Of a DNA stretch of 59,800 bases, positions 40,113 to 47,489 are shown piece after piece (the first letter of the stretch is position 1; each line of letters starts with the position of its first letter). Under the pieces are notes generated by a model. The model was not told the origin of the DNA. It worked only from the letters and a program-made list of their open reading frames with translations, and did not search any database. This DNA comes from Planctomycetota bacterium. Lineage in GTDB: Bacteria; Planctomycetota; J058; JAJDCP01. The stretch lies in NCBI GenBank assembly GCA_029260765.1, contig JAJDCP010000036.1, positions 1 through 59,800 on the forward strand, written 5' to 3'. The position numbers and the translations under genes were made by a program.

Positions 40113-42601
40113 ACGGGCTGCGAGGATCTCAGCTGTTTCCCTACTGCTTGCGTTTTGGGCGGCCCCTGCAGACCGCACGCGGGCGCTTCGAACAACGAAC
40201 CGGCTGGCTGCTGCGGCTGCAGGATCGAGACGGCCACTTCGGCTGGGGGGACGCGGCGCCCTGGCCCGGTTTCGGCGCGAGCGCCCAGGAGGTTGAACGA
40301 GCTCTGCTGGACGTGCTGCCCGGCCTTCCCGAACTGTGCATCGAAACCCTCGAGCATCTCGAAGCCTGGCTGCAAGCCGCGGCTCTGCCCGCGCCGGCTG
40401 CCTACGCGGTCGAGTTGGCCCTGCTCGATCTACTCGCCCAGCGAAGCGGCCAGCCACTGCGCGAGTTGTTCGCGGACAAGCCGCGCGCCCGGGTCGCCAG
40501 CCACGTTCTGGTGGCCGATGCCGCAGAGGCCCAGGCAGCCGTCGCGGCCGGTGCACGAACGCTCAAGTTGAAGCTCGGCGGGCAGGATCCGTGGCCCAGG
40601 GTTGCGTCGGTACGGGCGGCCGTGGGATGGGATGTCGCGCTACGTCTCGACGTCAATGGCGGCTGGCAGTTGCCCGCAGCGCTGCGTTATGCCCAGGCGC
40701 TTGAGGAGCTCCGGCCCGATTGGCTCGAGCAGCCGGTCGTGGGGCTCGACGCGCTCGGCAGCCTGCGGCAACAGACTGCCATCCCCATCGCTGCTGACGA
40801 GTGCCTTGCGGAACACGATGTCACGGCCGTCCTGCCCGCGGCCGATGTGCTGGTGCTCAAACCGATGTTCGTCGGAGGCCTGCTTGCAGCGCGCCGCATC
40901 GCCCGGAAGGGGCTCGCCGCAGGCAAACGCGTGGCTCTGACGCACGCGCTGGAGTCGGCTGTCGGCCGCACGGGCACACTGCAACTGGCCGCAGCCTTGC
41001 CGGGCCTGGAAGTCGGAGGACTGGCAGGTGGTCCCGTAGAGGACGTCTGTGTTGCCCCGCGCATGCTGTCTGGCTGGCTGGCGTTGCCAGCAAGCCTCGG
41101 TCTGGGCGTGCGGCCGGCGCTGCCGCTGCAGGTCTCGCGCCGCCCTCTGGGACCCTCGGGCAGCGCACCTTTGGAACGAGCCCGCCCGCCCGATCCGTTC
41201 GCCCTGCCGCATCCCCTGCGCAGCGCAGTGCTGGCCCGGCCCGGGTTGGTGTTCGCCCGTGGCGCACATTTCGAGCTGACAGCCGCGGCCTTGCTCGAGC
41301 GAGCGGCGTGCCTGGCCGCGGGGCTCGCGGGCCAGGGCGTCCGTCCTGGCGATTGCGTGGCTCTACCGCTTCCCAGCCAGGATACCGGCGCCGCAGACTG
41401 GCTGCGGGCCTTCTTCGCGGTCAGCTGGCTGGGCGCGGTTGCGGCTCCCCTCGCCTCCGATCCTGGCAGCTGGCCCCAGGCTCTGGCGAGCCTGCACCCC
41501 AAGGCGCTGCTGGTGGCAGGCTCGCCGAGGCCGCGTCTGGCTGGTCTATGTGCCGAACGCGGTATCCTCCAGCTGCACGGCACCCCGTGCGCCACTCCCC
41601 TGCCCGAACGATTCTGGCCTCTGGCCGAAGAACGTCTGCGCCTGTTGAGCTCGGGCAGCAGTGGGCAGCCCCACGCCGTCCGCCTGCGCACAGGACAGCT
41701 GGCTTTCAGCGCGTTCGGGTCCAGCATCCGCCTGGGCCATCGTCCGGACGACCTCTGGCTGGCATGCCTGCCGATGCACCACGTCGGCGGCCTGGCGATA
41801 CTGCTGCGCTGTGCCTTCTATGCGGTGGGCCTGCACTGGCTGCCCCGCTTCGATGCCGCCGAGGTCGGCCGCCTGCTCGACTCCGGAGAGATCAGTCTGG
41901 TGTCGCTGGTACCCACCATGCTCAGCCGCCTGCTCGATGCGCGACCCGCTGCCCCATTCCCCGCTCGCTTGCGGGCCATCCTGCTGGGAGGTGCCGCAGC
42001 ACCACACGCGCTTCTGCACCGCTGCCGAGAGCTCGGCATTCCTGTGGCCACCACCTGGGGTATGAGCGAGAGCGCCTCGCAGCTGGCCACGCGCCTCCCG
42101 TGGGACACTCGCGAGCATGCCGACGTCGGGGCCCCCCTGGCATTCGCCCGCGTCACCAGCTACGGCGGGCGTCTCCATGCCGCCGGCCCGGTGGTCTCAG
42201 GAGGCCTGTTGAGCTCCGACCTCGGCCAGATCGATGCCCAGGGTCGCGTGCGCATCACAGGCCGCGCTAGCGACAGAATGACCAGCGGCGGCGAGACCTT
42301 CGCCCTCGCACCGATCGAGACGACCTTCCGTTCCCATCCTGCTGTGCGGGACTGCGCTGCGCTGGCTCTGCCTGATCCCGATTGGGGTCAACGTCTCGCG
42401 TTGGCGTTGATTCCCACAGCCGCCCACCCTCCCGAGGACATCGAGCTGCTCGCCTGGGCGCGCAGCCGACTGCCCGCCTGCCAGCTTCCCAAAGAACTGC
42501 GTTGGACCAGACAGTTTCCGCGCAGCCCACTGGGCAAGCTGCTCCGTGTCGAGCTGTCCGCTCTATTCCGTGACGCTGTCACACCGGAGGAGAAGTCATG
42601 A
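40109..42601 (+). CDS. MenC-MenE fusion: o-succinylbenzoate synthase / o-succinylbenzoate-CoA ligase
   Basis: 830 residues carrying two consecutive menaquinone steps. Residues 1-~350 are the enolase-superfamily MenC: TLKLKLGG with the catalytic Lys near 153, metal ligands in LDVNGG, LEQP and ADECL, then LKPMFVGG with the second Lys. Residues ~370-830 are an acyl-adenylate-forming MenE: LSSGSSGQPHAVRL (phosphate loop near 513), TTWGMSES, TGRASDRMTSGGETF and a C-terminal Lys in PLGKLLR. The frame runs through without stop or internal ribosome site. In most bacteria these are separate genes. Start ATG 40109 overlaps the menA stop and its stop overlaps the polyprenyl synthase gene. Confidence 0.9.
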   Translation: MNGLRGSQLFPYCLRFGRPLQTARGRFEQRTGWLLRLQDRDGHFGWGDAAPWPGFGASAQEVERALLDVLPGLPELCIETLEHLEAWLQAAALPAPAAYAVELALLDLLAQRSGQPLRELFADKPRARVASHVLVADAAEAQAAVAAGARTLKLKLGGQDPWPRVASVRAAVGWDVALRLDVNGGWQLPAALRYAQALEELRPDWLEQPVVGLDALGSLRQQTAIPIAADECLAEHDVTAVLPAADVLVLKPMFVGGLLAARRIARKGLAAGKRVALTHALESAVGRTGTLQLAAALPGLEVGGLAGGPVEDVCVAPRMLSGWLALPASLGLGVRPALPLQVSRRPLGPSGSAPLERARPPDPFALPHPLRSAVLARPGLVFARGAHFELTAAALLERAACLAAGLAGQGVRPGDCVALPLPSQDTGAADWLRAFFAVSWLGAVAAPLASDPGSWPQALASLHPKALLVAGSPRPRLAGLCAERGILQLHGTPCATPLPERFWPLAEERLRLLSSGSSGQPHAVRLRTGQLAFSAFGSSIRLGHRPDDLWLACLPMHHVGGLAILLRCAFYAVGLHWLPRFDAAEVGRLLDSGEISLVSLVPTMLSRLLDARPAAPFPARLRAILLGGAAAPHALLHRCRELGIPVATTWGMSESASQLATRLPWDTREHADVGAPLAFARVTSYGGRLHAAGPVVSGGLLSSDLGQIDAQGRVRITGRASDRMTSGGETFALAPIETTFRSHPAVRDCAALALPDPDWGQRLALALIPTAAHPPEDIELLAWARSRLPACQLPKELRWTRQFPRSPLGKLLRVELSALFRDAVTPEEKS

Positions 42602-43680
42602 TTCCCCACACCCAGTCTCCCACCCACAATCGGGTCTGGAGCTCACTGACACGCTCGACCGCCCGCGACGGGCTCGAGAGCGTCAGCAAGCGGCTGCATG
42701 GCGTGCAGAAATGGCTGGCGGCGGACCTCGGCGATCTGGCTGAGGAACTCGAGAAGCTGTTGCAGGCCGCCAGCGCGCCCCGGCCGGACGATCGTGCCTG
42801 GCTGGCGGCCGGTCACCTGTTGCGCCGCCCGGGCAAGAGAGTGCGGCCGATCTGCGTGCTGCTGGCCGCCCGTCTTGGCGAAACGGCGCTCGACAGGCGC
42901 GTGCACGACCTCGCCCTGGCCGCCGAGCTGGTCCACGCCGCGACCCTGTTGCACGACGACGTGATCGACGAGGGCACCGAGCGTCGCGGGGTGGAGACCT
43001 CGCGGCTGGTGTTCGGCAACTCAGCGAGTATTCTGGCCGGCGATCAGTTGTTCGTCGAAGCCTTGCGACGCGTGATGGCCTCAGGCACTCCTGAGCTGTT
43101 GCGGGGAATGCTCGAGGTGATCGCCCGGATGGTCGCCGCCGAAGCACTGCAGCTCGAGCTGCGCGGGCGTTTCGAGCCTGACCGCGAGCTGTACCTCGAA
43201 GTCGCCCACGGCAAGACCACATCTCTGTTCCGTTGGGCCCTCTTGGCTGGAGGCACCCTGGCCGGGCTGGAGGCCGGGCAGCTCGAGGCCTTGAGCGAGG
43301 CGGCGATCGCGCTCGGCCTGGCCTTCCAGCTCGTCGACGACCTGCTCGACCTGTCGGGCGATCCTGCCCTGACCGGGAAGGACCTGTTCGCAGATGTCTG
43401 TCAGGGCAAGCTGACCTGGCCGCTGATCGTTGCCAGCGAGCGCGATCCGGATTTGAGAGCAGAGCTGCGCAGGGTGGCCGAACGCGAGGGCGAGCTGCCC
43501 TCCGAGACCGTGCGGGCTTTGCTGGCCCGGGTGCGCGCGACAGGCGCCCTCGAAGCCACCCGGGCGCGCGTTGATGAACAGGGGGCCCAGGCGCTGGGGG
43601 CACTCACCCGATTGCCGGAAAGCAGCGCGCGTACTGCGCTGGAAACCGTGGTCCGTGCCGTCGTGGCGCGGGTCCGCTGA
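42598..43680 (+). CDS. long-chain polyprenyl diphosphate synthase (IspB/HepT-like)
   Basis: 360 residues, trans-isoprenyl synthase making the menaquinone side chain from FPP/GGPP and IPP. First Asp-rich motif LLHDDVIDE (FARM), second [12 protein letters not shown] (SARM), Lys/Arg substrate sites GKRVRP. Small residues (A-A-T) before the first motif point to long product chains. The extra ~60 residues at the N-terminus are helical. ATG 42598 overlaps the menC/E stop (ATGA). The chain length (for instance C30-C45) cannot be read off. Confidence 0.93.
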   Translation: MIPHTQSPTHNRVWSSLTRSTARDGLESVSKRLHGVQKWLAADLGDLAEELEKLLQAASAPRPDDRAWLAAGHLLRRPGKRVRPICVLLAARLGETALDRRVHDLALAAELVHAATLLHDDVIDEGTERRGVETSRLVFGNSASILAGDQLFVEALRRVMASGTPELLRGMLEVIARMVAAEALQLELRGRFEPDRELYLEVAHGKTTSLFRWALLAGGTLAGLEAGQLEALSEAAIALGLAFQLVDDLLDLSGDPALTGKDLFADVCQGKLTWPLIVASERDPDLRAELRRVAEREGELPSETVRALLARVRATGALEATRARVDEQGAQALGALTRLPESSARTALETVVRAVVARVR

Positions 43681-43693
43681 CAGGAGGCAAGCC

Positions 43694-44668
43694 ATGTGGA
43701 TCATGCTCGAAGCCGATGCCGACAGCAAGGCACTGAGAGCCCGCCTGCACGGGATGGGTCTGTGGACCCGCAGCCTGCAGAGCACGACCGCGCGCGGTCT
43801 GGAAGTTCTGCCCCACTCGCGCGCCGTCCCCAGTGCTGAGCTGAGGCGGCTGCCAGGCGTGGCCGATGTGCTCGAGAGCCCCTCGGCACAACCTTGCCTG
43901 GATGCTCAGGCGGGCGGCCCCTGGGCTGTCTTCGCCGGGGGCCGACCGGTCCTGTTGGCAGGACCTTGCAGTGTGGAGTCTCCCTCCCAGATCGAAGCCG
44001 CAGCCGCCATGGTGGCCGCGGCGGGCGGCAGTTTTCTGCGCGGGGGAGCCTTCAAGCCGCGCACTTCGCCCTATAGCTTCAAGGGACATGGCCGACCGGC
44101 CCTCGCGTGGATGCGCAGGGCTGCAAGCCGACATGGCCTGGGGATGGTCACCGAGGTGATGGCGGAGTCCGATGTGGAGGCGGTCGCTGAGGTCGCCGAC
44201 ATCATGCAGATCGGCTCGCGCAACATGCAGAATTACGCGCTGCTGCGCGAGGTGGGCCTGGCAGCTAAGCCTGTGTTGCTCAAGCGGGGTATGGCCGCGA
44301 GCGTCGAAGAGTGGCTGCTCGCGGGCGAGCATGCCCTGGCAGCCGGCGCTCCACTGGTGATCTTCTGTGAGCGGGGCATCCGCGGCTTCGATCCCTCGAC
44401 CCGCAACCTGTTGGACCTCGGAGCAGTAGCGCTGTTGAAGCAGGTGCTGCGGCAGCCTGTCATCGTCGACCCATCCCACGCCTGCGGGCGCCGCGACCTG
44501 ATCCCTGCCCTGGCACGAGCGGCTCTCGCCGCCGGAGCCGACGGCCTGTTGGTCGAGGCCCATCCGGATTCTGGCCAGGCCCGCAGCGACGGGCCGCAGG
44601 CGCTGAACGCGGAGGAGTTGCGGGGCCTCATGCCCGAGTTGCAGCTGCAGCTGGGCTCGGGAGTGTGA
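43694..44668 (+). CDS. DAHP synthase (AroA-I-beta / KDO8P-like class)
   Basis: 324 residues from ATG 43694, AGGAGG at 43682-43687. It condenses PEP and erythrose-4-phosphate, the first step to chorismate. [47 protein letters not shown] and [17 protein letters not shown] are all class I-beta signatures. The N-terminal ~75 residues form a ferredoxin-like regulatory module. It is the last gene of the men operon (13 nt gap), so chorismate supply is tied to menaquinone synthesis. Confidence 0.93.
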   Translation: MWIMLEADADSKALRARLHGMGLWTRSLQSTTARGLEVLPHSRAVPSAELRRLPGVADVLESPSAQPCLDAQAGGPWAVFAGGRPVLLAGPCSVESPSQIEAAAAMVAAAGGSFLRGGAFKPRTSPYSFKGHGRPALAWMRRAASRHGLGMVTEVMAESDVEAVAEVADIMQIGSRNMQNYALLREVGLAAKPVLLKRGMAASVEEWLLAGEHALAAGAPLVIFCERGIRGFDPSTRNLLDLGAVALLKQVLRQPVIVDPSHACGRRDLIPALARAALAAGADGLLVEAHPDSGQARSDGPQALNAEELRGLMPELQLQLGSGV

Positions 44669-44955
44669 CGGGATGTCCCATCCGGAGCGTAAAGGTCGTT
44701 TGACACCTTTACATTTGTGGACACTCGCGATCCGCCCGGGTTCGGGGTTTGCTTCCGGCACAGAGTGTGCTTGGTAGAGCATGACCGGAGAGATCCGGCG
44801 CTTCGTCCGGAACCTTGCAGTTGCTACGCTTTGGGTGCAGGAGCAGGCAGTAAGCGGGGTTCCGGGCGTCTTTTGTTGGCCGGGCGGCCGGTGGCTTTCA
44901 TCAAGAGCGGTGCGTACAATGAAGACACAGCGCCAACCTTGAGGAGACCCGGTCG
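44669..44955. other. 287-nt gap with palindromes, hairpins and a sigma-54-like site
   Basis: After the men operon. A perfect 8-bp inverted repeat GTAAAGGT/ACCTTTAC (44689-44696, 44705-44712) with an 8-nt loop may end the operon. CGGCACAGAGTGTGCT at 44756-44771 fits GG-N10-GC spacing for a sigma-54 promoter and contains the palindrome GCACAGAGTGTGC. A CCGGA/TCCGG hairpin follows. No gene is convincing here. Confidence 0.5.
44756..44771 (+). promoter_or_regulatory. possible sigma-54 promoter
   Basis: CGGCACAGAGTGTGCT: GG and GC are 10 nt apart, -24 box matches 5 of 6, -12 box 3 of 5. It lies about 185 nt before the small-protein gene at 44956. The palindromic core could equally be a repressor site. 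Confidence 0.3.
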
Positions 44956-45339
44956 ATGGCAGACGACACTCCCACTACCGAGCCCGTCAACATCACTGAC
45001 ACGGAGCGTGCGCGCAATCTCAGCACCGGCTCTTTTGCCAACATCCGGGTCAAGGTCGGTGAGAACCTGCAGCTCAAGGTCCTCAATGATCCGGATGCCC
45101 CGGACGTCAGCGATATCAGCGCAACTTTGACGAGCCAGGATGGCAAATACAACACCACGCTTAAGTTCGCTGAGGCGAAAGCTGCCGATGGCGGCAAGCT
45201 GTTGATCTTCAAGCGGGTGAAGCCGGGCAAGAAATACTCGCTGCAGATCGATCCGGGTGCCGGGGGCAAGCCCTACACGGTGTTCCGCGAGCAGATGGTG
45301 ACCAAAGAGTTGGCCGCAAAGATGAAGGCTGCTGAATAG
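44956..45339 (+). CDS. small beta-rich protein of unknown function
   Basis: 127 residues, not recognised. A short Thr-rich N-terminus, then a probable beta-sandwich (NIRVKVGENLQLKVLND, TLTSQDGKYNTTLKF, VKPGKKYSLQIDPG) and a Lys-rich helical end. No signal peptide. The VKPGKKYSL strand pattern is similar in style to the 212-residue protein at 20298-20936 (IKVQAGQRYKFVL), but homology is not shown. It follows the region with a sigma-54-like site and converges on the ERG2-like gene. Confidence 0.6.
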   Translation: MADDTPTTEPVNITDTERARNLSTGSFANIRVKVGENLQLKVLNDPDAPDVSDISATLTSQDGKYNTTLKFAEAKAADGGKLLIFKRVKPGKKYSLQIDPGAGGKPYTVFREQMVTKELAAKMKAAE

Positions 45340-45344
45340 CAGCC

Positions 45345-45905
45345 TCAGACTTTCCCCTTCAACAGCGATCTGACCACCTGGCGGCCGTAGTGCTGCACGG
45401 TCTTGAGCAGGGTCTTGCCGTCCATCGCGCTGAAGATCGCGTCGCCGAGAGCAATCGGCAGGGAGCTCGGGACAACGCCCCGCCCGTATTCGAGCATCCA
45501 ACAATCACCGCTGAGCTTGAAGCCCTTGACCTGGCCACGGCGCAGCAACGCCCGCTCGCCAGGCAGTGTCACCACGGCTTCGCCGTACTGCTGCTCGGTG
45601 TAGGTGCGCATCTCGCCGGCCATCACGAAGTCATAGATGTCCAGATGGTAGCGCCCGGAGAAGGCCTCGGTTCCGACCGGCGTGCCGAAGATGATCACGT
45701 ACTCGCTCAGCGAGCCGTGCAGCACCGTCATGATGCCCGTGGCTCCCGCCGCGAGGCTGAAAACCCAGTCCTGACGCGTTTCGATGAAGCCGGGCCAGCC
45801 CTGGTCGAGGGCGTCGATCACATGGTCGACCATCGCTTCGAAGGGCAAGCCTACCGCGCCGCGTGCGATCTCGTGCAGCCTCTCGGGATCGAAGATGTAT
45901 GCCAT
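45345..45905 (-). CDS. ERG2 / sigma-1 receptor family protein
   Basis: 186 residues that match the eukaryotic ERG2 sterol C8-C7 isomerase/sigma-1 receptor family almost end to end after the membrane helix. YIFDPERLHEIA is the family start; HGSLSEYVIIFGTPVG parallels HASLSEYVLLFGTALG of the human receptor; FSGRYHLDIYDFVMAG parallels HSGRYWAEISDTIISG; LEYGRGVVPSSLPIALGD parallels VEYGRGVIPSTLAFALAD. The ligand-contacting acidic residues, Asp126 and Glu172 in human numbering, are kept as Asp and Glu. It has no N-terminal membrane anchor. Its bacterial role is unknown; a sterol or hopanoid-like substrate or a ligand-binding role are both possible. It shares a minus-strand unit with DUF1304-type and small membrane proteins. 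Confidence 0.85.
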   Translation of the reverse strand: MAYIFDPERLHEIARGAVGLPFEAMVDHVIDALDQGWPGFIETRQDWVFSLAAGATGIMTVLHGSLSEYVIIFGTPVGTEAFSGRYHLDIYDFVMAGEMRTYTEQQYGEAVVTLPGERALLRRGQVKGFKLSGDCWMLEYGRGVVPSSLPIALGDAIFSAMDGKTLLKTVQHYGRQVVRSLLKGKV

Positions 45906-45920
45906 CGGGAAGCGCCTCTC

Positions 45921-46286
45921 TCAGTGCATCAAGAATGCGGCGCAGGTCAGCCCGCCCGCGATGGCTGCTGGCACGGACTGCACGGCGAGGATGCGCGGCT
46001 TCCCGGTCGAGTAGGCGCCGTACAAACCGGCGACGACCACGCAGACATTGAAGAAGAGCAGAAATTCAGGCTGGCCGCGCGCGATGCCGTAGATCAGGCC
46101 GGCACTGAGGAAGCCGTTGTACAAGCCCTGGTTCGCAGCCAGGACTTTCGAGGCTTCGGCATCTTCTTTCTTGGTGCCGAAGATGCGCCGCACTTTGGGA
46201 GTGGTCCAGAGGAACATCTCCATGACCAGGAACCAGGCATGCAAGAAGGCGACAAGGCCTGAGACCACGTAGGCGGCGTAATGCAA
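45921..46286 (-). CDS. DUF1304-type small integral membrane protein
   Basis: 121 residues from a TTG at 46284-46286 preceded by AAGGAAGGA. Four membrane helices. The DUF1304 core is clear: HAWFLVMEMFLWTTPKVRRIFGTK and VLAANQGLYNGFLSAGLIYG. Function unknown; it is in an operon with an ERG2-like gene 15 nt downstream and a one-helix protein upstream. Confidence 0.8.
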   Translation of the reverse strand: MHYAAYVVSGLVAFLHAWFLVMEMFLWTTPKVRRIFGTKKEDAEASKVLAANQGLYNGFLSAGLIYGIARGQPEFLLFFNVCVVVAGLYGAYSTGKPRILAVQSVPAAIAGGLTCAAFLMH

Positions 46287-46300
46287 GGGACATCCTTCCT

Positions 46301-46630
46301 TCAGGAGAAATCGATCAGATAGGTCGCACAGTAGGCCACAGCGAAGATCAGGAAACCGCCGAAGGCCACGTACATGAACCACGGCACTCCACCACTGTCG
46401 TAGTGCAGTTGCGTGGAGCCGTCCTTGCGGATGACGACCTCACCGTAGTCACCGACATCTTCGCCACAGCCGTCGCCTGGCGCGGCGAGGGTTGCCAATG
46501 ATGCCTGCGCGGTTGCCTTGGATGCGGGCTCTGCGGAATGGTTCGCAGCGACGCCCGTGGACTGCTGGGGAGCTGACGTTGGTTGGCGTGCGGTCGACTT
46601 CTTGTTCTTCTTGCGTTTCTTCCGTGGCAT
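46301..46630 (-). CDS. small single-pass membrane protein
   Basis: 109 residues from ATG 46630 (an upstream start at 46666 is poorer). A very basic N-terminus (PRKKRKKNKKST), a low-complexity Ala/Gln/Ser linker, a short HYDSGGVPW segment and a C-terminal helix (MYVAFGGFLIFAVAYCATYLI). It may be a topogenic or assembly partner of the two genes downstream. No family recognised. Confidence 0.55.
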   Translation of the reverse strand: MPRKKRKKNKKSTARQPTSAPQQSTGVAANHSAEPASKATAQASLATLAAPGDGCGEDVGDYGEVVIRKDGSTQLHYDSGGVPWFMYVAFGGFLIFAVAYCATYLIDFS

Positions 46631-46901
46631 GACGGGGCTCCTCAGAAGGACTGTGCATGCTACCAATCATGGCTGCGAAGCTCAAACGCTCCCGGGTACT
46701 TGCTTTCGTTCCTAGATGAGGTCGCTCTGCGTTATTCATTCGTTTCACTATGAATCCAAACGTGCAGTTTGCAACACGTGTCATCCATGCGATGACAAAG
46801 ACCCCGGAGAGGCCGCCTGGCATAGGGGCATCCAAGAAAAATTACGATTGGCGCGGTGTTTGCAATCAGGTCGAGTGAGATTCAGCCTGAGGAACGCAAA
46901 C
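46631..46901. other. 271-nt divergent region, no gene
   Basis: Less GC-rich than its surroundings. It contains the palindrome ACACGTGT (46774-46781) and the inverted repeat ATTCAT (46734-46739)/ATGAAT (46750-46755). It probably holds promoters for both flanking units; no clear -35/-10 pair is picked. Confidence 0.4.
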
Positions 46902-47363
46902 GTGTCGAAGATCAGCCAGCTTGCCCGAATCTACTGCCGGGGCGTGGTCGAAGAGCTGCCCCAAACGATCTGCTGCGCGGCCATCGATCCGGCCAGCGTA
47001 CGGATGCTCGCCAGTTATCCCCATCGCCTGCCCCAGAGCCTGGGACATGGCATCGCAGAACAGTTGGCGGCTCTGCTGCCAACGACTGGAGAGTCGTTCC
47101 TGCGCTCAACGCACAGCTACTTCGTCAAGCGTGTCGAGGCGGGGCGGCTGGTGCTGATCGTGGTCATGCCCCCAAACGGAGAGCCGCTGGCCCGCTGGCG
47201 GGCTCTGCGGCAAGCCGCCGAGAACATCGGCCGCGAGTGGCGCGAGCGAGCGCTGTTTGATGATTGCGGGCAGACCGCGCGCAGTCTGCTCGACCCCCGC
47301 GAGCGACCCCTCCGGGACGAACGCGTCGACAGCGGAGAGCTGCTGATGAGCAGCCCAGCTTGA
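46902..47363 (+). CDS. small protein of unknown function (roadblock-like at best)
   Basis: 153 residues from GTG 46902 (GAGG upstream); a frame from 46716 adds 62 residues that look untranslated. Alternating helices and strands (LGHGIAEQLAALLP, SYFVKRVEAGRLVLIVVMPPNG) are vaguely like Roadblock/LC7 modules. No named family. The last ~35 residues are charged. Confidence 0.5.
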   Translation: MSKISQLARIYCRGVVEELPQTICCAAIDPASVRMLASYPHRLPQSLGHGIAEQLAALLPTTGESFLRSTHSYFVKRVEAGRLVLIVVMPPNGEPLARWRALRQAAENIGREWRERALFDDCGQTARSLLDPRERPLRDERVDSGELLMSSPA

Positions 47364-47489
47364 AGATTCAGAAGTCAGTGGTGGGACCGGGCTTCCCCCT
47401 TCTTCCCTGATTCCCCGCCCCCCTTCCCCTATCTTGCCAGATTTCCCCAGCCCCTGGCTTCCACCCCTGACTCCTGAATCTTCTGGGCC

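Noticed and set aside
44768..44840. tRNA-like stretch with a TTGGTAGAGCA D-arm pattern
   Set aside because: The anticodon stem would have a 4-nt loop, there is no T-arm with GGTTCGA, and the acceptor ends do not pair.
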